Shown: positions 48,301-57,035, numbered from the stretch's first letter. The stretch is 64,000 bases of DNA from Hufsiella arboris (GCF_009834875.1 NZ_WVHT01000007.1:124001-188000), one strand, 5' to 3'. Notes: generated by a model not told the origin, from the sequence alone. Numbers and translations are program-made.

Positions 48301-48667
48301 CTCACATAAAGGAGAATATGCTGTGAGAAATGGTGCAAAACTTCCGTGGAGAAATCAGGTGGATGTTCGTTTCACTCAGGATATCTTCAAAAATGTTGGA
48401 GGTAAGAAAAATACTTTCCAGTTTACCTGGGATGTCTTCAACATCGGAAACCTGATCAATAAGGATTGGGGATTGGTTCAAACTGTCAATAACAGCAGTA
48501 TCCTTGTTCCAACCAACACAGCTAACCTTACGCCAGGCGGCACTACTAAGCCAACATTCAGATTAGCTACCTACCAAAATCAGCTGATCACTAAATCAGT
48601 GAATGATTTGCAAACGACGTTGTCAACTTACTATATGCAATTTGGATTCAGATACATTTTCAACTAA
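45323..48667 (+). CDS. TonB-dependent outer-membrane receptor, Oar-like (second copy)
   Basis: 1114 residues, same architecture as the preceding receptor and clearly paralogous. Signal peptide (KKFLLSSLVLILTAFAGFAQ), regulatory beta-sandwich (DGRFTIPNMRVGGPYLIEITYVGYQ cut here in description: residues ~60-85), plug (VTPYDVKQSGFIGSAVNAV), barrel and C-terminal FRYIFN. The pair LPTISRSL appears in both copies just after the sandwich domain. The extracellular loops differ most, so ligand ranges may have diverged. Own promoter and terminator, so it can be regulated apart from the first copy. Confidence 0.93.
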   Translation: MKKFLLSSLVLILTAFAGFAQVTTSSLTGSVKDSKETLIGASVKATHQPTGTVYGSSTNGDGRFTIPNMRVGGPYLIEITYVGYQTLKYENIYLKLGEPFTLNAVMQNTGTELREVAVTATNSRSVLNAKRTGTTTNIGSRDINSLPTISRSLNDMTRITPQASSANSGAIGGGNYRQNFITVDGSDFNNSFGIGTNLPANGSPISLDALEEISINVTPYDVKQSGFIGSAVNAVTRSGSNSFSGSAYYLFRNNSYQGDQVGDVSIPVQRTNISTYGFRLGGPIIKNKLFFFVNAEKNKQIVPGQNRIASTAALPYSPSGTVVARPSVTELDAIKSYLVTNYQYEPGEYQGYAFAQDNTKFLARLDWNIAKNHRFNVRYSQVESSNPSFPSTSSSPVTNFATATGRTSINALHFSNSNYYQEANLYTLAAELNSTFGSKFSNTLRGSYSHQNDPRSSDSRDFPFVDILKDGTPFTSFGYEPFTKGNLRDVTTYTVLDNFNMYLGSHTITLGAQADFSQTKNGFQRFATSYYRFNSWADFVGGKLPTDYAITYSLSPGFAQAFPSFKFAQYSAYAQDEFTISDRFKLTAGLRVELPTYPDVSEIKTHELVYGLNFANGEKINTGVLPDQKLLFSPRLGFNWDIMGDRSVQVRGGSGIFTGRVPFVWIVSQSGDSGLLQITQTYSGNTVPGPFSPDPTKYLPATPPAAGTTIPSTISSIAPDFKNPQSWKSSLAVDAKLPWGIVGTLEGIYTKDLIVALGTNPNLVEPTALNVAGYPDSRPMYPNFNTQKFINPLIKGLPVAPGTTVDGKPVVTSSNDASAFNAIQLHNVKNKGYYWSVTAKLDKQFSNGLSAFVAYTRSEAKNIYDGNGDQLLNTWSLNNISGNPNNPALSYASYVVPDRVIAGINFRKEYLKSLATQFSLFYEGSIQGRYSYTYSTDFNRDGQVNDLIYIPKDASEVTFVPLTVGTGASAVTYTPEQQSAAFFAYVDQDKYLSSHKGEYAVRNGAKLPWRNQVDVRFTQDIFKNVGGKKNTFQFTWDVFNIGNLINKDWGLVQTVNNSSILVPTNTANLTPGGTTKPTFRLATYQNQLITKSVNDLQTTLSTYYMQFGFRYIFN

Positions 48668-48684
48668 TCCAGGTTGATTGAATA

Positions 48685-48727
48685 AACAAGAAAGCCGCTT
48701 CGGGATAACCGGGGCGGCTTTCTTGTT
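48685..48727 (+). terminator. Terminator after the second receptor gene
   Basis: A 14-bp stem AACAAGAAAGCCGC/GCGGCTTTCTTGTT with a 15-nt loop that can pair further inside. Confidence 0.8.
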
Positions 48728-48948
48728 GGTACTGTGCGCGTTTTCAGCTATTTAGCCGGATATATTTTTGCTGATCAAAATTGTTCCATTGAAAAGAACT
48801 GCGTTTCGGTTGAATTGAAATGGCTTCCTGTTAATCAACCGGCTATCGTTTTTAACACTCTTTGTGAAATGTTAAAATCTTACGCTTGCTTTTACTTTTT
48901 TGTAGGGTTATCTTGTATGAACTTTCAACCAAAAGCTCTTATCAAAAA

Positions 48949-49302
48949 ATGCCCAACCAAACCTCAGGGGGTAATGCACCCGAAAACATCGAAGAATTAT
49001 TATCTCTTGCTGAATTGATTTTTCAGCAGCACCTGGAAGACGGCGAAGCCAGCCCCTTAAATGCATTACAAGGATATAACTGGAACGCGACAGGACCGAC
49101 AATTGCGATTGCGCTCGATAAACACCGCGAAGCAAAATCTCTGAAGAAACAGTCGGAACAAGCTTTCGAAGAGCGGGATATATTGTTCGCTCATATTAAC
49201 CGGATGGTAATGGCTTCCCGAGATTTGCTGATTTCGTCCGAAAGGAATATTTGCCTTGATATCGGTAAATGGGGATTCGATGTTAATGAAACTTCCAGGT
49301 AG
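48949..49302 (+). CDS. Small hypothetical protein (117 aa)
   Basis: 117 residues from ATG 48949 (MPNQTSGGN). No known domain. It is acidic and helical: NIEELLSLAELIFQQHLEDG, SPLNALQGYNW, a charged coiled-coil-like middle (KSLKKQSEQAFEERDILF), and a C terminus with KWGFDVNE. I recall similar small proteins in other Sphingobacteriaceae, without function. No signal peptide. A strong terminator follows. The frame extends upstream to 48886, but that part looks non-coding. Confidence 0.7.
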   Translation: MPNQTSGGNAPENIEELLSLAELIFQQHLEDGEASPLNALQGYNWNATGPTIAIALDKHREAKSLKKQSEQAFEERDILFAHINRMVMASRDLLISSERNICLDIGKWGFDVNETSR

Positions 49303-49313
49303 CCCAAGCCGCC

Positions 49314-49357
49314 AAAAAAGCAAAGAGCCGGTTTATTGCCGGCTCTTTGCTTTTTTT
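49314..49357. terminator. Bidirectional terminator (117-aa gene / purM)
   Basis: An 18-bp stem, AAAAAAGCAAAGAGCCGG pairing with CCGGCTCTTTGCTTTTTT, between two convergent genes. Confidence 0.85.
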
Positions 49358-49366
49358 GATTAATTC

Positions 49367-50545
49367 TTAATTATAAACAAACTCTCCAAATTCCGACTTT
49401 ATTGTCACCTGCTTTGTGTCAGCAGCTTCCACGCGCCCAACTATTTGCGCATTAATTCCGAAACTTTTTGAAATTTCAATCAGGCCGCCTGCGATTTCTT
49501 CAGGAACATATAGCTCCATCCGGTGCCCCATATTGAAAACTTTATACATTTCCTGCCAATCGGTGTTCGATTGTTCCTGTATCAGCTTAAACAGGGGCGG
49601 AGCAGGGAATAAATTATCTTTGATGATATGCAAATTGTCGATAAAATGGAGCACCTTGGTTTGCGCACCACCGCTGCAATGCACCATGCCGTTTATCTGG
49701 CTGCGATATTTGTCGAGGATTGTTTTTATTACCGGAGCATAAGTCCTGGTAGGTGATAATACCAGTTTGCCAGCATCAACGGCCTCTCCGGTTTCAACCG
49801 CAACTACATCAGTCAGCTTTTTATTACCAGCGAAAACCAGTTCGTAAGGAACCGCCGGGTCGTAACTTTCCGGATATTTTTCGGCAATATATTTATGGAA
49901 AACATCATGCCGTGCGGAGGTTAAGCCGTTTGATCCCATGCCTCCGTTATATTCTTTCTCGTACGTTGCCTTGCCGTAAGATGCCAGTCCAACGATTACA
50001 TCGCCAGCCTGAATGCGGTCATTCGAGATAACGTCTGAGCGTTTCATGCGGCAGGTAACGGTCGAGTCGACAATAACGGTTCTCACCAGGTCGCCGACAT
50101 CAGCAGTTTCGCCACCAGTTGAATAAATACCGATTCCCAATTCACGCAGCTCGCTTAAAATCTCTTCCGTGCCGTTGATGATCTCGGCAATCACCTCGCC
50201 TGTGATCAGGTTTTTATTGCGGCCGATAGTCGACGACAGCAGGATGTTATCAATAGCTCCAACGCAAAGCAAATCGTCGAGGTTCATAATGATCGCATCC
50301 TGCGCGATACCCTTCCAAACGGAAATATCACCCGTTTCTTTCCAGTACACATAGGCCAGCGACGACTTTGTTCCGGCGCCGTCGGCATGCATAATATTAC
50401 ACCAGTCGGCTTCACCTCCTAAAATATCCGGAATGATCTTGCAAAACGCTTTTGGAAAAATTCCTTTGTCGATATTCTTAATGGCGTTGTGGACATCTTC
50501 TTTCCCGGCAGAAACGCCGCGCTGGTTGTATTTGGTATCGGACAT
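49367..50545 (-). CDS. purM: Phosphoribosylformylglycinamidine cyclo-ligase
   Basis: 392 residues, the long form usual in Bacteroidota. The AIR synthase fold shows ADGAGTKSSLAYVYW, the dyad NLDDLLCVGAIDN, GGETADVGDLVRT and IVGLASYGKATYEKEYNGGMGSNG (residues ~185-208). It makes aminoimidazole ribotide in purine synthesis. Stand-alone; its 5' flank is a 7-bp repeat tract. Confidence 0.93.
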   Translation of the reverse strand: MSDTKYNQRGVSAGKEDVHNAIKNIDKGIFPKAFCKIIPDILGGEADWCNIMHADGAGTKSSLAYVYWKETGDISVWKGIAQDAIIMNLDDLLCVGAIDNILLSSTIGRNKNLITGEVIAEIINGTEEILSELRELGIGIYSTGGETADVGDLVRTVIVDSTVTCRMKRSDVISNDRIQAGDVIVGLASYGKATYEKEYNGGMGSNGLTSARHDVFHKYIAEKYPESYDPAVPYELVFAGNKKLTDVVAVETGEAVDAGKLVLSPTRTYAPVIKTILDKYRSQINGMVHCSGGAQTKVLHFIDNLHIIKDNLFPAPPLFKLIQEQSNTDWQEMYKVFNMGHRMELYVPEEIAGGLIEISKSFGINAQIVGRVEAADTKQVTIKSEFGEFVYN

Positions 50546-50547
50546 TG

Positions 50548-50589
50548 TTTAGATATGAGATTTGAGTACTGAGATATGAGAAGTAATAT
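50548..50589 (-). repeat. Degenerate 7-bp repeat tract at the purM start
   Basis: Six heptamers in phase; on the minus strand they read TTCTCAT, ATCTCAG, TACTCAA, ATCTCAT and similar, and end 2 nt before the purM ATG. Confidence 0.65.
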
Positions 50590-51167
50590 CTCAATATCTG
50601 TGCGGGACAAAAGTAAAAAATAGATCGTTGATAGGCGGTATAAATAGTCAAATGGCAGAGAAGTTGTTTTAGGAATAGACGTCTGATTATGTGTAAATCC
50701 CACGCCGGTCGCTAAAGTCTTTTAGAAAAACAATACCTGCCTAATATTGGTCATTTCAGTCCCGCTCTTTATTTCAAGTTTTTTGTCAATGATTTTCTAA
50801 AGCCGAAGGTATTCTGCGCCAAAAAAGCTTTCCATGCTGATCGGGTTTAAAACAGTCGGGACATACTTTCATCGGAAGAAATGCGGCGCTATTGTTGCAC
50901 AAACATTCATCATAAACGCGATTGAAGCGGATACCGGCCAGGTGGTTAAGGCCTGTGAAGTATGAGCGTAAAGCGCGGCTGCTTACTGATATTTGTGCTA
51001 ACCGCTGGTTTTCAAGTCTAAAATCTAAAGAAATATTTTGTCAGCATTGCAGTTTCTTGATTATTACTTTGCAAGCAAACGTACAGCTACTTTACTTTAA
51101 TATTCCAGCGTTTGATTTGTTAAAATTGTCAGTCATCTTAAACTCGTTCCTTCTCCATAAACAAAAA
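50590..51167. other. Intergenic stretch between purM and glnN
   Basis: No supported gene, repeat or RNA. One plus-strand frame (50922-51212) has no family resemblance and runs through the glnN terminator. Confidence 0.6.
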
Positions 51168-51193
51168 AATCCCGGAATTACTCCCGGGATTTG
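51168..51193. terminator. Terminator downstream of glnN
   Basis: Stem AAATCCCGG/CCGGGATTT, 22 bp beyond the glnN stop. The A-run on the plus strand gives the U-tract for the minus-strand transcript. Confidence 0.75.
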
Positions 51194-51214
51194 CTATTGT
51201 TATTTGGGTTGATT

Positions 51215-53386
51215 CTATTTGATGAATAACAACTCTCTGAATTTAGGTAACGGCCATTTTGCATCGTCAACTAATTGCTCCAGTTTGTCAACATGGTAAC
51301 GGATCGGATCGAAGAATGATTTTACCTTTTCATCGTAAGCGATTGATTTCTCACGCGCATCTTCGATAACATTCGCTTTTTTACGTTCTTCGATCATATC
51401 GTGTACGTTTGATTTGATGAAGTTAACGTGCGTTGAAATTTTCTTGATGATATCCAACTGTGCAGCGTAGGTATCTTCTCCCAAACCGATATCTTTCAAA
51501 CCTTTAACGTTGTTGATTAGCTCAGTTTGGTAGCCGATAGCGGTAGGGATAATGATGTTGTTTACCAGCTCGCCCATTACACGCGCTTCGATCTGAAGTT
51601 TTTTGTAATAGTTTTCCAATAAAATTTCGTGGCGGGCGTGGTTTTCACGTTTGCTGTAAACGCCGGTTTCTTCAAACAGCTTATCTGTAGTGTCAGTTAA
51701 TAAAACATCCAAAGCTTTCGGTGTGGTTTTGATATTTGCTAAACCACGGGTTTCAGCTTCTGTAGCCCACTCATCGCTGTATCCATTGCCTTCAAAACGG
51801 ATAGCTTTCGATTCCTTGATGTATTTCTTAATGATGGTCATCAAGGCAACATCTTTTTTCTCGCCTTTTTTCAAAAGCTTGTCAACCTCAACTTTGAATT
51901 TGTTCAACTGGTCCGCAACGATCAGGTTTAAAACCGTCATTGGGTTTGCCGAGTTAGCAGATGAACCTACCGCACGTAATTCAAATTTGTTGCCGGTAAA
52001 GGCAAAAGGAGAAGTACGGTTACGGTCAGTGTTATCTAACAGGATTTGCGGAATTTTAGGGATGTTAGTCCATAAAGCATTTTCCTGCTTCATTTTAGAT
52101 GTTACGCGTGAAGTTTCGATTTCATCTAAAACATCATTCAACTGGCTTCCAAGGAAGATAGAAATGATTGCCGGTGGCGCTTCATTGGCACCTAAACGGT
52201 GATCATTATTTACAGATGCGATAGATGCACGTAATAAATCTGAATGTTCAAAAACAGCCTTAACAGTATTTACAAAAAATGTAAGGAACATCAGGTTGTT
52301 TTTTGGCGTTTTACCTGGTGAAAGAAGGTTTTTACCGGTATTGGTTATTAATGACCAGTTATTGTGTTTTCCTGATCCATTAATGCCTGCATAAGGTTTT
52401 TCGTGCAATAACACCTTGAAATTATGGCGGCGGGCAACCTTGTCCATCAAATCCATTAACAATTGGTTGTGGTCAATTGCAAGGTTGATTTCCTCGTAAA
52501 TCGGCGCGCACTCAAACTGAGAAGGAGCAACCTCGTTATGGCGTGTTTTTAATGGAATACCCAGTTTTAATGCTTCGGTTTCCATATCCTGCATATAAGC
52601 CTGTACACGCTCAGGAATAGAACCGAAATAATGATCTTCTAACTGTTGGTTCTTTGCCGACATGTGGCCGAACAACGTTCTTCCTGTAAGGTAAAGATCC
52701 GGGCGTGCATTGTATAAAGCAAGGTCGACAAGGAAGTATTCCTGTTCGATACCCAGAGATGCATTTACTTTTTCGATGCTTTTGTCAAAATATTGAGCAA
52801 CTGATACCGCAGCTTTATCTAGTACACCTAATGCTTTTAACAATGGTGCTTTATAATCTAATGCTTCACCTGTGTATGAAACGAATACCGTTGGAATACA
52901 AAGAGTTTTTCCGATAATAAATGCCGGAGATGAAGGATCCCAAGCAGTATATCCACGGGCTTCAAATGTACTGCGAATGCCGCCGTTTGGAAAACTTGAT
53001 GCATCCGGCTCTTGCTGAGCCAATGCCTCACCCGAAAATTTTTCAAGACCGCTTTCACCAGATGGCTCAAAAAAAGAATCATGTTTTTCAGCAGTAGTAC
53101 CGGTTAATGGCTGGAACCAGTGGGTGTAATGAGTTGCACCTTTACCTATAGCCCATGCTTTCATTGCAGAAGCTACCTGTTCAGCAACTTCACGGTCCAT
53201 CGGTGTGCCGAAGTTGGTTGAGTTGTTTACACTTTCAAATGCTTCCTTCGAAAGAAACTCTTTCATTTTCTTTTTATCGAAAACATTAATACCAAAATAC
53301 TCAGATATTTTGTGTGATGGTGGTTTTACTTCAGGAATCGTCCTGGTAAGTACGGCATTAAGAGCCTGAAAGCGGAGGTTTGACAT
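51215..53386 (-). CDS. glnN: Glutamine synthetase type III
   Basis: 723 residues, the size of GSIII, far longer than GSI. Motifs: HYTHWFQPLTGTTAEKHDSF, GIEQEYFLVD (metal-binding glutamates), RHNEVAPSQFECAPIYEE, GINGSGKHNNWSL, and NDHRLGANEAPPAIISIFLG. It makes glutamine from glutamate, ammonia and ATP. No PII or ammonium transporter gene is adjacent. The ~270 bp before its start is A/T-rich and shared with the divergent tonB gene. Confidence 0.97.
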   Translation of the reverse strand: MSNLRFQALNAVLTRTIPEVKPPSHKISEYFGINVFDKKKMKEFLSKEAFESVNNSTNFGTPMDREVAEQVASAMKAWAIGKGATHYTHWFQPLTGTTAEKHDSFFEPSGESGLEKFSGEALAQQEPDASSFPNGGIRSTFEARGYTAWDPSSPAFIIGKTLCIPTVFVSYTGEALDYKAPLLKALGVLDKAAVSVAQYFDKSIEKVNASLGIEQEYFLVDLALYNARPDLYLTGRTLFGHMSAKNQQLEDHYFGSIPERVQAYMQDMETEALKLGIPLKTRHNEVAPSQFECAPIYEEINLAIDHNQLLMDLMDKVARRHNFKVLLHEKPYAGINGSGKHNNWSLITNTGKNLLSPGKTPKNNLMFLTFFVNTVKAVFEHSDLLRASIASVNNDHRLGANEAPPAIISIFLGSQLNDVLDEIETSRVTSKMKQENALWTNIPKIPQILLDNTDRNRTSPFAFTGNKFELRAVGSSANSANPMTVLNLIVADQLNKFKVEVDKLLKKGEKKDVALMTIIKKYIKESKAIRFEGNGYSDEWATEAETRGLANIKTTPKALDVLLTDTTDKLFEETGVYSKRENHARHEILLENYYKKLQIEARVMGELVNNIIIPTAIGYQTELINNVKGLKDIGLGEDTYAAQLDIIKKISTHVNFIKSNVHDMIEERKKANVIEDAREKSIAYDEKVKSFFDPIRYHVDKLEQLVDDAKWPLPKFRELLFIK

Positions 53387-53657
53387 GGTTTATTATGAAA
53401 TAATAATAAGTTTTTAATGAATTTCCTTTTCGGATGGAAAATTATCTAAAATGTTTGATAAAAATTAAAAAAAATTGAAAAATTATAAAAATCGTTCAAA
53501 AAAATCTTGCAACGACGTTTTTCTCACTTTTAGTATAGCTCTTATAATGTATAAAATGATTAATTCCACTAAATGGTGTCTTCACATCATTGATAAACAG
53601 TGATATATAACGTTTATGGAATTCTTTTTCTTTCCGCATCATGAAAGAAAACAGTTT

Positions 53658-54476
53658 ATGAACCTTTTCAAATCAGATCTGTACAAAATCGAGTGGCTCG
53701 ATGTTGTATTCGAAAATCGTAACAAGGAATATGGTGCTTATGAACTCCGGCATCATTACGGACAACGAATGACTAAAGCACTTTTAACAACCGGCTTTTT
53801 GGTGTCGGCATTGGTCGTTTTTTTCCTGATATCAAAAGGCAAAAAAACACTGGCAGACGTTGCCAAACTGGATAATGAGTTTAAAGTAACCAACGTCATA
53901 CTTCCGGATAAAGTTATTATTCCTAAGAATACTGAATCGCCGGCTGCCATCCAAAAGCCGAAAGCTGATACGAAAAAGTTTACCACCTTTAAAACTGTAA
54001 AGCGGGAAGAGGTTATTGAAGAAGCTCCTGCAATCGAGGATCTCACTAATTCGCTGATTGGAAAAATTAACAAAGCCGGTGATCCGGCCGGAACACAAAC
54101 TCCGGAAATAAATCCCTCTGCAGGAAATGGCATGCAGGGTACTGAAACGGCCGATCCTAATGCTGTTTTTGAATCGGTCGAGAAGCTGCCGCAATTCCAG
54201 GGCGGTGAAAAAGAATTTTATAAATACCTGAGCCGCAACTTACGTTATCCTGATAATGCAGTGGAGAATAATATAGGCGGACGAGTGTTTGTAAGTTTTA
54301 TAGTTGAACGTGACGGTAGGCTTTCTAATATAAAAGTTATGAAAGGGCTTGGCTTTGGTTGCGATGAAGAGGCGATGAGAGTAATAAAGAAATCACCGGC
54401 ATGGATACCCGGCGAACAAAACGGGAAAGCGGTGCGTGTACAATACACGATTCCAATTTCTTTTCAAATGCAATAA
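53658..54476 (+). CDS. tonB: Energy transducer TonB
   Basis: About 272 residues from ATG 53658 (MNLFKSDLYKIEWLD); the frame also allows a start at 53616. After a short cytoplasmic segment there is one transmembrane helix (ALLTTGFLVSALVVFFLIS), a periplasmic linker with few prolines, and the C-terminal TonB domain (QFQGGEKEFYKYLSRNLRYP, VSFIVERDGRLSNIKVMKG). It passes proton-motive energy to outer-membrane receptors. No exbB or exbD adjoins it, so it is one of probably several TonBs. Confidence 0.88.
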   Translation: MNLFKSDLYKIEWLDVVFENRNKEYGAYELRHHYGQRMTKALLTTGFLVSALVVFFLISKGKKTLADVAKLDNEFKVTNVILPDKVIIPKNTESPAAIQKPKADTKKFTTFKTVKREEVIEEAPAIEDLTNSLIGKINKAGDPAGTQTPEINPSAGNGMQGTETADPNAVFESVEKLPQFQGGEKEFYKYLSRNLRYPDNAVENNIGGRVFVSFIVERDGRLSNIKVMKGLGFGCDEEAMRVIKKSPAWIPGEQNGKAVRVQYTIPISFQMQ

Positions 54477-54489
54477 GAAGCCTAAACAG

Positions 54490-54522
54490 AAAGCCAGTTT
54501 GCCTGATGTGTGAGCTGGCTTT
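54490..54522. terminator. Terminator between tonB and the 149-aa gene
   Basis: Stem AAAGCCAG/CTGGCTTT with a 17-nt loop, followed by TTGTGTTT. Confidence 0.65.
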
Positions 54523-54527
54523 TGTGT

Positions 54528-54977
54528 TTATCGTTTTTTGTTTAAGAGATGCAGGATACCTGCCGTTGCCAATCCGCCGGCGACATAATAAAGGACAGTG
54601 AGATTTTTACGTTTAGTTGAACCGGCGACTGGTTCGGAATCAAGACCCAGCGGTTCCGGTAAAGACAGGGCGCCGATGCCTGCTGCCAATCCAAATAATC
54701 CGCCTTTAAGCCAGTACCTTGTTTTGTTTTTACCATCAATTAAGCTGTAGTACAATGCATTGCTTAAAATATCTCCCGCTAATGTAGCCTGGTATAACTG
54801 ATTTCCTTCCGGCGGATTGATGCCTATATTTACCATAGATTTGGACAGGGCCTGCTCGCCTAATTTATCCACCCGGGGAGCCGCAGGATCAAAATGTCTT
54901 ACGGTTTCATGAATGAAATTTAAAGTAAGGGCGCCGCCAAGACCAGCCAGCAAAGATTTAAATGTTCTCATATCCAA
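54528..54977 (-). CDS. Hypothetical membrane protein (149 aa)
   Basis: 149 residues, unrecognised. Hydrophobic stretches near the N terminus (LLAGLGGALTLNFIHET), around residues 62-80, 90-105 (LFGLAAGIGALSLPEP) and at the C terminus (VLYYVAGGLATAGILHLL), which ends in Lys/Arg. It resembles small glycine-rich membrane proteins common in this family of bacteria. Convergent with tonB. Confidence 0.7.
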   Translation of the reverse strand: MDMRTFKSLLAGLGGALTLNFIHETVRHFDPAAPRVDKLGEQALSKSMVNIGINPPEGNQLYQATLAGDILSNALYYSLIDGKNKTRYWLKGGLFGLAAGIGALSLPEPLGLDSEPVAGSTKRKNLTVLYYVAGGLATAGILHLLNKKR

Positions 54978-55515
54978 ATAAGTTTTCTGGCTGTAATTTT
55001 GTTTTCTCTAAGATCAATTGCCGTGTTGGGGCAGGTCAATTCCAACCACACAACATCTTAGGTAGGCAGCTGTTAAACGAATGAGTGTGCGCAAACCCGC
55101 TGCTTAATTAAAATATCGCGGACGAACTAGCAGTCGGTCCGGCACGGCATCCGATTTAGTTGCCTGGTGGTATCGCTAGATGTTTGTTTGAAAAACAGCG
55201 TGTATTCATTTTCTTTGCAAGCTGGCGCACTTTCGCTTTTTTTCTGTGCAATTACACAGTCTGTTACATACCTGTAAAAATACACTGAAACCATTAATCC
55301 TGTCACAAACACCAAATAGGTTAGCAAGAATCTGGATTGGTTAAATAGAGTTTTCACTTTGTTGTTTTTATATAGGTTAATAAAATAACGTGCCAATGGT
55401 CTAAAGGGTCTGAAAGGCATATTTTCTATAAGGGCGTGTTCGCAAACGAACATATTTTGTTCGCCGCTGATACAGTTATAATGTTTGTTTAGATGTAGAG
55501 AATTATTAGGAAAAC
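54978..55515. other. Gene-poor stretch with one doubtful ORF
   Basis: The only candidate is a minus-strand frame, 55453 to 55127 (108 codons), with a central hydrophobic helix LLTYLVFVTGLMVSVYFYRY and five cysteines, mostly in its C-terminal half. It has no recognisable family and no clear ribosome site, so I leave it as possible only. Confidence 0.4.
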
Positions 55516-55626
55516 ATGAGAATTAGTTTACAAGAATTATCACAACTTCGTAATAGCGCTCAGAGAAATAATGTATTTCTGTATGTTTATAGCTGCTTAC
55601 TAGTGCACATTAATAAGTTTTTATAA
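55516..55626 (+). CDS. Possible 36-aa small protein or sRNA gene
   Basis: ATG at 55516 is preceded by TTAGGAAAAC (AGGA at a suitable distance). The frame runs 36 codons to TAA at 55624 and begins MRISLQELSQLRNSAQ; the second half is hydrophobic (VFLYVYSCLLVHI). A terminator hairpin starts at the stop codon. A promoter-like TTATAATGTTTG lies about 30 nt upstream. The promoter-RBS-ORF-terminator layout suggests a real transcript. Confidence 0.45.
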   Translation: MRISLQELSQLRNSAQRNNVFLYVYSCLLVHINKFL

Positions 55627-55653
55627 AGGGAGCAACGGGCATTGCTCCCTTTA
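55624..55653 (+). terminator. Terminator after the 36-codon ORF
   Basis: Stem TAAAGGGAGCAA/TTGCTCCCTTTA followed by TTTGTTTG. From here to the SDR gene at 55998 no supported feature was found. Confidence 0.7.
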
Positions 55654-55997
55654 TTTGTTTGATCGGATTAAAATCAATAAACTGATTTTTTATAAAGGCG
55701 ATCATCTGAAAATCAAAGCTCAATTCTCCTGGAAGGTTAGCCCTTCTTTTCCTTCCAAATCCTCGTTCGTAACTCCTTTGGGTTTTCCGGTACAATTGAT
55801 AAATCTATGGACATTTCAGCATCTCCGTTTTCAGCTATCCGGAAATTGGGAAGTATTCTTGGAGGCAAATAAAAAGATGCGAACTTCAGAAAAAGGAGCT
55901 GCCTCGTGAGCGCATTTATCGTTAAAAAAGGTACAAGCTTTGCGTAAATCGCGTCCAAACTTATGTAGTTCTCTCCTGTTAAATTGAAAAAGGATAC

Positions 55998-56978
55998 ATG
56001 AAACAGCAAAAATCTATAGCGGGGCAAACCATCGTAATTACGGGAGCGAGTAGCGGCGCCGGATTAGCGATAGCCCTCGAGTTAGCAGCTTATCAGCCCA
56101 AACTGGTGCTTGCGTCGCGAAATGAACAAATACTTAAGGAAGTAGCAAGTGAATGCGAGGCGGCTGGCGCAGAAGTGCTGGTGGTGCCGACAGATGTAAC
56201 CGAAAAAGGCGCGATGATCAGCCTTGCGTCTGCCGCAAATAAAGCGTTTGGAAAAATCGATGTATGGGTAAACAACGCGGGTGTCCTTGCTGTAGGCGAA
56301 TTTGATAAAACTCCTCTTGAAATACACGACCAGGTTATTAAGACAAACTTGCTCGGATATATACATGGCGCACATGCCGTTATGCCTTATTTTAAAGGAC
56401 AGCAATATGGAACACTGATAAATAATATTTCGATAGGAGGATTTTTGCCAGTTCCGTATGGCACGGGATATTCGGCAAGCAAGTTCGGATTACGCGGCTT
56501 TTCAGAAGCACTTAGAGCTGAACTATCGGTATGGCCGGATATTTACGTTTGCGATTTGTTTCCGGCATTTCTTGACACGCCTGGTATCAGGCATGCAGGC
56601 AATTATACAGGAAAGGTGATTAAGCCGGCGCCGCCAGTTTATGATCCGCGGCGGGTAGCAAAGGCTGTGGTATCACTTGTTCAAAATCCGCGAAGCTCGG
56701 TGAGTGTAGGTAGCGCATCGTCGGTACTTCGCCTGGCACACGCTCTTTTTCCAGCCGTTACCACGCGATCTACCAGGCTTGTAATGAATACTTACCTCAA
56801 GCAAGCTAAGACTACCCCTGCAACGAGCGGCAACCTGTTCAACTCTCTTGATTTTGGTCATAGTATTTTTGGCGGACACGGCATTCCCGGGAAACCAAAG
56901 GCTCACAGGAAGTATATTGCCGTTGGATTACTATTTAGTGCAGCCTTAGGGGCTTTCGCTTTACTGAAACGAAATTGA
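55998..56978 (+). CDS. Short-chain dehydrogenase/reductase with C-terminal hydrophobic helix
   Basis: 326 residues. Cofactor motif TGASSGAGLAIAL (unusual GAG in place of GIG), NNAG near residue 93, serine in NNISIGGF, and YSASKFG (YxxxK). The tail KYIAVGLLFSAALGAFALLKR is a probable membrane anchor. AAGGA lies just before the ATG. Substrate unknown. Confidence 0.9.
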   Translation: MKQQKSIAGQTIVITGASSGAGLAIALELAAYQPKLVLASRNEQILKEVASECEAAGAEVLVVPTDVTEKGAMISLASAANKAFGKIDVWVNNAGVLAVGEFDKTPLEIHDQVIKTNLLGYIHGAHAVMPYFKGQQYGTLINNISIGGFLPVPYGTGYSASKFGLRGFSEALRAELSVWPDIYVCDLFPAFLDTPGIRHAGNYTGKVIKPAPPVYDPRRVAKAVVSLVQNPRSSVSVGSASSVLRLAHALFPAVTTRSTRLVMNTYLKQAKTTPATSGNLFNSLDFGHSIFGGHGIPGKPKAHRKYIAVGLLFSAALGAFALLKRN

Positions 56979-57035
56979 GCTGGCGGCCTTAAATGCAATG
57001 ATCTAAATTGGTATATTTAGGCAGACATTTATTGA

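Noticed and set aside
50922-51212. 96-codon ORF between purM and glnN
   Set aside because: It passes through the glnN terminator and shows no family features.
55655-56027. Overlapping ORFs on both strands before the SDR gene
   Set aside because: Neither resembles a known protein; the minus-strand one runs into the SDR start.
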